From an uncultured euryarchaeote (GTDB lineage: Archaea; Thermoplasmatota; Poseidoniia; Poseidoniales; Thalassarchaeaceae): DNA of 9,002 bases. The notes beneath the pieces were generated by a model. The model was not told the origin of the DNA and did no database searches. It saw only the letters and a list, made by a program, of their open reading frames with translations. The position numbers and the translations under genes were made by a program. This document shows, one piece after another, positions 4,317 through 9,002 of this stretch; the first letter of the stretch is position 1, and each line of letters starts with the position of its first letter. The stretch covers positions 1-9,002 of the forward strand of contig CALCOR010000281.1 of the NCBI GenBank assembly GCA_937897085.1, in the 5' to 3' direction.

Positions 4317-6785
4317 GTGCGCATCCAGTCGAATCTTCGCGGCGAGGGGGATGTGCGCTCGCGCGTTAGCAGGGAGCGCCGCCTGCGGCTCAAGGATCAG
4401 TCAGAGCGGCTCTCCGGCGCCAAGGGAGCGCTGACCCGGGCTCTGCAGATGGAGCATGACGAGACGCTCAGCCAACTTGAATCTGAGATGCGCAGCGAGA
4501 TGGAGTCGGAACTGTCCCAGTTGGAGGCGGTTGCGCTCGCCCGCGAGGAGGAAATCCTGCGTGACGAACTGGAGATGCGGCTTGAGCGGGAGGAATCGAG
4601 TCTTCAGGAGCAACTCACCGTCGAGCGCGAACGTCGACTGCAGACTCGACGGCAGCAGTTGGTCGAGCAGCTTTCCGAAGAGATGGATGACGAGTTCCAG
4701 CGTCGCCGTGCTTTCCTCTCGGAGCGGATGGAGATCGAGGCCAACCAGCAGATGCAGAGCCAGATCACGGAGCTGGAAGAGTCCCTCAAGCAGGAGATGG
4801 AGAATCAACTTTCCTCAGAGGAGAAGTTGCAGACACAGCGAATCAAGGATGAACAGTCGTCCCGGCTGGCGGAGCGGGAAACACAACTCAGAGATGGAAT
4901 CCGTCGACGGCTGGAACAGCAACTGCGCAGCCGATTGCGTTCTCAAGAAACACATCTGCGCAGTGAGTACGAACACCGCTCACAGCGCATGGAGGAGGAG
5001 ATCGCCAAGGATCTCCAGGATGAACTCGAATCACGACTCACCGCAGAAACGGAACAACTCGAATCCAGGATGCAGCAGGATCTGGAACTCGCCATCGCTC
5101 GCAAGCGGGACGAGGTCCGCGGTGCGATCATGCGCGCGTTGGAGAAGGACTACGTCGATCGGCTGGCCGAGCGCAAGCAGCGTCTGCGCCAGCGCTATGA
5201 CCTAACATTCACACATTCGGTCGACGAGATTGAACACGATATGTCGCTCGAGATCGATGAGGAACTCCAGCGTCGAATAGAAGACGAGTTCGAAGCCTAC
5301 AAGCGCGCCCGCGAGGCAGAGATCAGCAGCCGGCTGTCTCTGTTCCGCCATGACCGCGAACTTGAACTGCGCACGCAGTTGGAGGCGTCGTTCGAGGCGC
5401 GCAAGCAGGAATGGATAGACCAACTAGAACACGAGTTCCGCACCCGCGAGTCCGCAGTACAGCGGCAGATGATGGCTGAGATAGACGCCCGCGTGCGTAA
5501 CGAGAAGATATCTCAGGAGACCTCGCTCGACCTGCTCAAGGAAGAGACCTCGATGGAATTGGAGGTAGAGATGGAGGCCCGGCTGAAGGAGTTCCGCGAT
5601 CGCAAGGAGGGTGAGGTCACTGATCAACTGGACCGACAACTCGCCAAGCGTGAGGAGATCATGCGCAACAAGGCGCTGATTGAGGTCCGCCGCCGTGAGT
5701 CAGAGATTCGGGCGGAGATCGAGGCGCAGTTGGCGGTCAAGCGGGCAGAGATCCGTGAAAGACTGGCGACTCTCGAAACCCGTGCCGAGGAATTCCGCCA
5801 GACAGCCGAGACCAAGATTCGTACTCAACTAGAGGTCGGCCTCGTGTCCGACGAGGACATCGAGGAACAGGAGCGCCTCAAGCAGGTTGAGGGGGAAGTC
5901 GATGAACTCGAAAAGGGCGACTCAGTGCTCTCGAGGCGAGAACGTTGGATGGGTGCCCTTGGTGGTGCGCGCGCCCAGATGCCAAGAACGGCTGCCGGGG
6001 CTGATAGCCCGGCCAAGCTAGGCCAGCCGACTGCGACCAGACTTGGCCAGACACCTGAGCCAGGCGCTCTCGCCACTCCTGCCCTTTCTGGAGGGTCACT
6101 CGCCCCAGTGCGCGCCCCAATCGGACAGAGGCCACAGCCGACCACAGCCGATGGCCCGGCCCGAATGGGCCCACTCGCTCCTGTGCGCGCCCCAATCGAA
6201 CCACAGGTGGTCCCAGCCGCCCAGCCGTTGAAGACCGCGCTTCCAGCAGATTCGGTACCTGCTGCCGAGCCACCAGAAGTGGTTGCGGAACCGGAAGTCG
6301 AAGTGGAATCAACCCCCGAGCCCGCCACTGAGGCAGCGGAATCGACGACGACCACCCTGAGGGAGCTCGCTGGAGACTTCGAGGAATCGCAACAGGTCGC
6401 CGCACCGAAGCCCGAGCGGACTGGTTTCGGCATCGAACGGGAGACTGATCCCCAATCGGATGTCGAACTCACCGCCCGTGGTCCTCCGGGAGGCGGACGA
6501 CTGGTCCGTGACGGACCTCGCCCGACCGTGGGCGGACCGCCAGTGGCTGGCCCGCCCGTGGATGAACCGGAACCGGAGTTCGAACCGTCCGCGATCATCC
6601 AACCTGTTCGCCGCCCGATTCTCAAGCCTCGAGTGGATGACGATGAGGAGGGCGAATCCGAAGAGGCTGTGCTGCGCCCGACAACCCGACGGGTACTCCA
6701 ACCGACCTCTGAGAGGGCCACTCTGACACCCAAGCGAGTACTCGAACCGGTCGAAGAAGAGAGAACCGACGAGGACTCCGACTGA
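4317..6785 (+). CDS. long coiled-coil protein with proline-rich C-terminal tail
   Basis: I do not recognise a family. From GTG 4317 it is 822 residues, with no cysteine, no signal peptide and no membrane segment, so it is probably cytoplasmic. Residues 1-555 contain no proline and are dominated by Glu, Arg, Gln and Leu with heptad-like spacing of Leu/Met/Ile: an almost continuous coiled-coil rod. Residues about 556-822 are a disordered Pro/Ala/Glu tail with two LAPVRAPI units (nt 6097-6198) and four [IV]-L-x-P units near the end (nt 6609-6752). There is no Walker A or B motif, so it is not an SMC or Rad50 ATPase; a scaffold or filament role is possible but unproven. The start is doubtful: GTG 4317 lacks a ribosome site, and the frame stays open to 4221 with CTG 4242 as the only near-cognate start. 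It has its own candidate promoter and is followed after 81 bases by the surface-protein gene. Confidence 0.85.
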   Translation: MRIQSNLRGEGDVRSRVSRERRLRLKDQSERLSGAKGALTRALQMEHDETLSQLESEMRSEMESELSQLEAVALAREEEILRDELEMRLEREESSLQEQLTVERERRLQTRRQQLVEQLSEEMDDEFQRRRAFLSERMEIEANQQMQSQITELEESLKQEMENQLSSEEKLQTQRIKDEQSSRLAERETQLRDGIRRRLEQQLRSRLRSQETHLRSEYEHRSQRMEEEIAKDLQDELESRLTAETEQLESRMQQDLELAIARKRDEVRGAIMRALEKDYVDRLAERKQRLRQRYDLTFTHSVDEIEHDMSLEIDEELQRRIEDEFEAYKRAREAEISSRLSLFRHDRELELRTQLEASFEARKQEWIDQLEHEFRTRESAVQRQMMAEIDARVRNEKISQETSLDLLKEETSMELEVEMEARLKEFRDRKEGEVTDQLDRQLAKREEIMRNKALIEVRRRESEIRAEIEAQLAVKRAEIRERLATLETRAEEFRQTAETKIRTQLEVGLVSDEDIEEQERLKQVEGEVDELEKGDSVLSRRERWMGALGGARAQMPRTAAGADSPAKLGQPTATRLGQTPEPGALATPALSGGSLAPVRAPIGQRPQPTTADGPARMGPLAPVRAPIEPQVVPAAQPLKTALPADSVPAAEPPEVVAEPEVEVESTPEPATEAAESTTTTLRELAGDFEESQQVAAPKPERTGFGIERETDPQSDVELTARGPPGGGRLVRDGPRPTVGGPPVAGPPVDEPEPEFEPSAIIQPVRRPILKPRVDDDEEGESEEAVLRPTTRRVLQPTSERATLTPKRVLEPVEEERTDEDSD
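6097..6198 (+). repeat. 27-bp direct repeat encoding L-A-P-V-R-A-P-I
   Basis: Copies at 6097-6123 and 6172-6198 match at 25 of 27 bases and start 75 bases (25 codons) apart, both in frame inside the proline-rich tail. The near-identity at DNA level, including third positions, points to a fairly recent internal duplication. Confidence 0.65.
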
Positions 6786-6836
6786 TGCCTCAACAGGATT
6801 CTCGCCTGTGGAAGTCCGGAACGAGCGAGCGGGGCA

Positions 6837-6843
6837 TTCATAC
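6837..6843 (+). promoter_or_regulatory. weak TATA-like box for the surface-protein gene
   Basis: TTCATAC is centred about 27 bases before ATG 6867, the spacing expected for a leaderless archaeal transcript, and no Shine-Dalgarno site precedes that ATG. The match to TTTATA is imperfect, so transcription from the coiled-coil gene upstream is an alternative. Confidence 0.25.
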
Positions 6844-6866
6844 CGACTGCAGATGTCAGCATCCAC

Positions 6867-9002
6867 ATGCGCAGAGCCGTGGTGCTGACCACTTTCCTTC
6901 TCTTGGCACTTGCCTTGCCCGCTGCGTATGCCCCGGCAGCCTCAGCCACCAATCTGGCTAACGCTGGATACATCGCCAACTTCGAGGGAAACGTCGTCGG
7001 ATGGTGGCATACCAATGACGGTGAGACGATAGTCGTCAACGAATCGGGGGGAATCAGCGCCTTCTACTGGTCAGGCAATCAGGTCACCAACACCTGGGGT
7101 GATACCATCGATAACGTAACTGTGAACTGCGGCGCCTACTATGCAGTGCAGAATCGGCTGGCCTTGTGTACCGACATCGGAGTCCAAGTCTACTCCTCTG
7201 ACCTCGAGACACACCTCTACACGATTGCGACCACGGAACCGGTGGACGCTGTCTCCTGGGATGGAGATGGTGATCTGTGGGTGGGACTGCGTACCTCTCG
7301 TAGGGCGATGGAATACACCGACATCACATTCACTGGATCACAGACGGCCCCCCACGCCGTCGGCCTATCCGCAGTGCTCGGAATGCCAAACGGATCTGTG
7401 GTGACCGCCGGACGCGACCTGGTGGTCCGCGTGCATGACGAGTGGGGCGTGCCATATGATAACCAGACGCTGATGGACATCGGCTCGGCCGTCTCTGGAC
7501 TGCACCTGCTCGATAGCGGGAACACGATGCTGGTCGCTTCCGAGGGGGGCCAGTTCGTCACCTATACTCTCAACGGCACACTCTGGGAACTCGAGGAGGA
7601 TGTCACCCTGAACCCGGGAGGAATCATCCGTACGGTGGTAGACATGGGTGACGGACGACTGGCCATGGGAACCCACAACGGACACCTGTATCTGCTCAAT
7701 TCTTCCGACCGTCCCAGCGAACTCGCGCGCTTCTCCAACCTCGGAAACGTGGTAGGGGTACAGAAGGGTGAGGGGTCGTCCTTCCGCGTGCTGACAGCGG
7801 GCGCGAGCATGTCGGACGTGGTACTGTTCGATCTCGACAGCGACAGTGACGGCCATGTCGACACAGTTGATGACTTCCCTGATGATGCAACTCAGCACTC
7901 CGATTCTGATGGTGATGGCTATGGTGACGACCCGCAGGGAAACAACTCAGACGTATATCCCTTCGACGCCACACAGTGGTCTGACCGTGACGGTGATGGC
8001 TACGGTGACAACGTGGATGGTACCAACGGGGACGAGTTCCCCGACAACTACGATCAGCACGTGGACACGGATGGGGATGGCTACGGGGACAACCCACTCG
8101 GTCAGAATGGAGATAGATATCCCAACGATTCGACGCAGTGGAGGGACAGCGATGGTGATGGATACGGTGACGAGCAGGGAGGTAATTCTCCCGACGGTTG
8201 CCCCGACCTGGCTGGTAATTCATATGCCGACCGAGTCGGGTGCCCGGATTCCGATGGCGATGGCTTCAGCAATCCCCTCGAGGGCGACCCGACCTGCTCA
8301 GCTGTCAACCCGGATGGAGCTGATGCGTTCAAACTGGAACCCACCCAGTGGTGCGACAACGATGAGGACGGCTATGGGGACAACACCACCGGCGACAAAC
8401 CGGACTTCTGTCCCAGCGAATGGGGCAACAGCACCCGAGCGGTGGCCTACGATTCGGTGTCGCAGAGGTATGGCACGGTGCAGCGCTACGGCTGTCCCGA
8501 TAACGACGGCGATGGATACGAGGACAGCAGCGAGAGTCGTGAGCCTACCGACTTGACCACCAACAAGACCGAGTGGGTTGACAGCGACCAAGATGGTTGG
8601 GGGGACAATGCTGACTGGGACGACATCGACCCTGGTGTACGCACGCAGATGGAATACTGTCTGAAGCATCCGACAGAGTACTTCGCCTGCGATGGCCTCG
8701 ACGTGCCGAACAACCAAACAGGCAACGCATCAGAACCTGAGGAGGAGATCGATGTCGGGGCGAAGCGGATGCAGTTGGTCAAGCAGTTCCTAATCTATGG
8801 TGGTGGGGTCGGTGCCGCCATCATCGCCATCATCCTGATCGTTTGGGGTCTTGTCTCAGTGGTGCGCACCGCCGCATCCAAGCGGCGCCCCGACGCACAG
8901 TACGACCATCAGGACGCCACCAAGGAACTCGAGGCTTCAGAGGAAGGAAGCGGGTACGAGACGCGCGGGGGCATCATAGAGGACAAGGCGTGGGATGACG
9001 AA
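6867..9002 (+). CDS. secreted surface protein: beta-propeller, Ca-binding repeats, TM anchor (3' truncated)
   Basis: The frame is open from ATG 6867 to the right edge (712 residues visible, no stop), so it can be missed by a start-to-stop ORF scan. ATG 6867 is the first start codon after the previous stop and leads straight into a signal peptide (MRR, hydrophobic 5-20, likely cleavage after ASA at 25-27). Residues about 35-320 hold seven similar units 40-45 residues apart, with DG-x-L-x-V-G-like cores (for example near 126, 210 and 255): probably a seven-bladed WD40/PQQ-like propeller. Nine D-x-D-x-D-G repeats follow (324-580) and resemble thrombospondin type 3 calcium sites; eight cysteines lie in residues 438 onward. 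A TM helix (about 642-665) is followed by a basic then acidic cytoplasmic tail. Likely role: a calcium-stabilised cell-surface binding or adhesion protein; the ligand is unknown. Confidence 0.9.
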   Translation, partial: MRRAVVLTTFLLLALALPAAYAPAASATNLANAGYIANFEGNVVGWWHTNDGETIVVNESGGISAFYWSGNQVTNTWGDTIDNVTVNCGAYYAVQNRLALCTDIGVQVYSSDLETHLYTIATTEPVDAVSWDGDGDLWVGLRTSRRAMEYTDITFTGSQTAPHAVGLSAVLGMPNGSVVTAGRDLVVRVHDEWGVPYDNQTLMDIGSAVSGLHLLDSGNTMLVASEGGQFVTYTLNGTLWELEEDVTLNPGGIIRTVVDMGDGRLAMGTHNGHLYLLNSSDRPSELARFSNLGNVVGVQKGEGSSFRVLTAGASMSDVVLFDLDSDSDGHVDTVDDFPDDATQHSDSDGDGYGDDPQGNNSDVYPFDATQWSDRDGDGYGDNVDGTNGDEFPDNYDQHVDTDGDGYGDNPLGQNGDRYPNDSTQWRDSDGDGYGDEQGGNSPDGCPDLAGNSYADRVGCPDSDGDGFSNPLEGDPTCSAVNPDGADAFKLEPTQWCDNDEDGYGDNTTGDKPDFCPSEWGNSTRAVAYDSVSQRYGTVQRYGCPDNDGDGYEDSSESREPTDLTTNKTEWVDSDQDGWGDNADWDDIDPGVRTQMEYCLKHPTEYFACDGLDVPNNQTGNASEPEEEIDVGAKRMQLVKQFLIYGGGVGAAIIAIILIVWGLVSVVRTAASKRRPDAQYDHQDATKELEASEEGSGYETRGGIIEDKAWDDE
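7836..8606 (+). repeat. nine calcium-binding D-x-D-x-D-G repeats (TSP3-like) within the surface protein
   Basis: Repeat starts are at residues 324, 346, 373, 400, 427, 461, 497, 545 and 572. Four (346 to 427) follow an exact 27-residue period and share the pattern D-x-D-G-D-G-Y-G-D followed by a P-x-x-x-T-Q-W-type linker. The later units are longer, more divergent and carry cysteines, which suggests disulfides. The alternating Asp oxygens are the usual EF-hand-like or TSP3 calcium ligands; extracellular location is inferred from the signal peptide and the C-terminal TM. Confidence 0.85.

Noticed and set aside
4456..5205. 249-residue + frame inside the coiled-coil gene
   Set aside because: Ser/Arg/Trp-rich frame-shifted reading of the Glu/Arg-rich rod; no independent start signal or domain.
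6785..6866. Coding start at ATG 6785 overlapping the stop of the coiled-coil gene
   Set aside because: That frame gives a short unstructured peptide crossing the signal-peptide region of the next gene; the real frame has no start codon before ATG 6867.
5825..7039. 404-residue open frame on the - strand
   Set aside because: It lies opposite the proline-rich tail and surface-protein start, is extremely Ser/Gly/Thr-rich and has no domain. It is a mirror of the high-GC + strand codons.
7846..8556. 236-residue + frame in the calcium-repeat region
   Set aside because: Met/Thr-rich out-of-frame reading of GATGGTGATGGC-type repeat DNA; the true frame runs from 6867 with signal peptide and TM anchor.
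7836..8606. Direct repeats considered as CRISPR or a mobile repeat
   Set aside because: The repeats are in frame, diverge at third positions and encode Asp-rich calcium sites; there are no unique spacers of uniform length between identical repeats.

Overview
The window looks like a piece of a planktonic marine archaeal genome, most likely Marine Group II/Poseidoniales or a close relative. This is inference from gene style, not from a phylogenetic marker. The clues are a secreted protein with calcium-binding D-x-D-x-D-G repeats ending in one membrane anchor and a short charged cytoplasmic tail, a second protein end with the same TM-plus-tail layout, a class II tRNA-Leu with no encoded CCA, TATA-like boxes in place of bacterial -35/-10 pairs, weak or absent Shine-Dalgarno sites at most starts, and moderately high GC. 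All genes supported here lie on the + strand.

Layout: (1) 1-222 is the C-terminal end of a membrane-anchored protein cut by the left edge. (2) 251-332 is tRNA-Leu(CAA). (3) 433-3123 is a complete P1B-type heavy-metal ATPase with an acidic N-terminal extension, one HMA domain with CxxC, a second degenerate HMA-like domain and several unusual core motifs. (4) 3190-3675 is an ArsR-like winged-helix regulator. (5) 3688-4095 is a small protein with six CxxC pairs (three zinc ribbons). (6) 4096-4316 is an intergenic region with a TATA-like box, a short tandem repeat and a perfect hairpin. (7) 4317-6785 is a very long proline- and cysteine-free coiled-coil protein with a proline-rich tail; its reading frame stays open upstream and may begin at a CTG codon at 4242. 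(8) 6867 to the right edge is a secreted protein: signal peptide, a probable seven-bladed beta-propeller, nine calcium-binding repeats, one TM helix and a cytoplasmic tail, with no stop inside the window.

How they may work together: the ATPase, regulator and zinc-ribbon genes are closely packed and co-directional, so they may form one transcription unit for metal export or homeostasis, though nothing in the regulator itself shows metal sensing. The coiled-coil gene has its own candidate promoter and no recognisable partner. It is followed after 81 bases by the surface-protein gene. No insertion sequence, CRISPR array, integrase or defence-type cassette is visible. The most unusual items are the coiled-coil protein with its possible non-standard start and the non-canonical motif combination of the ATPase.
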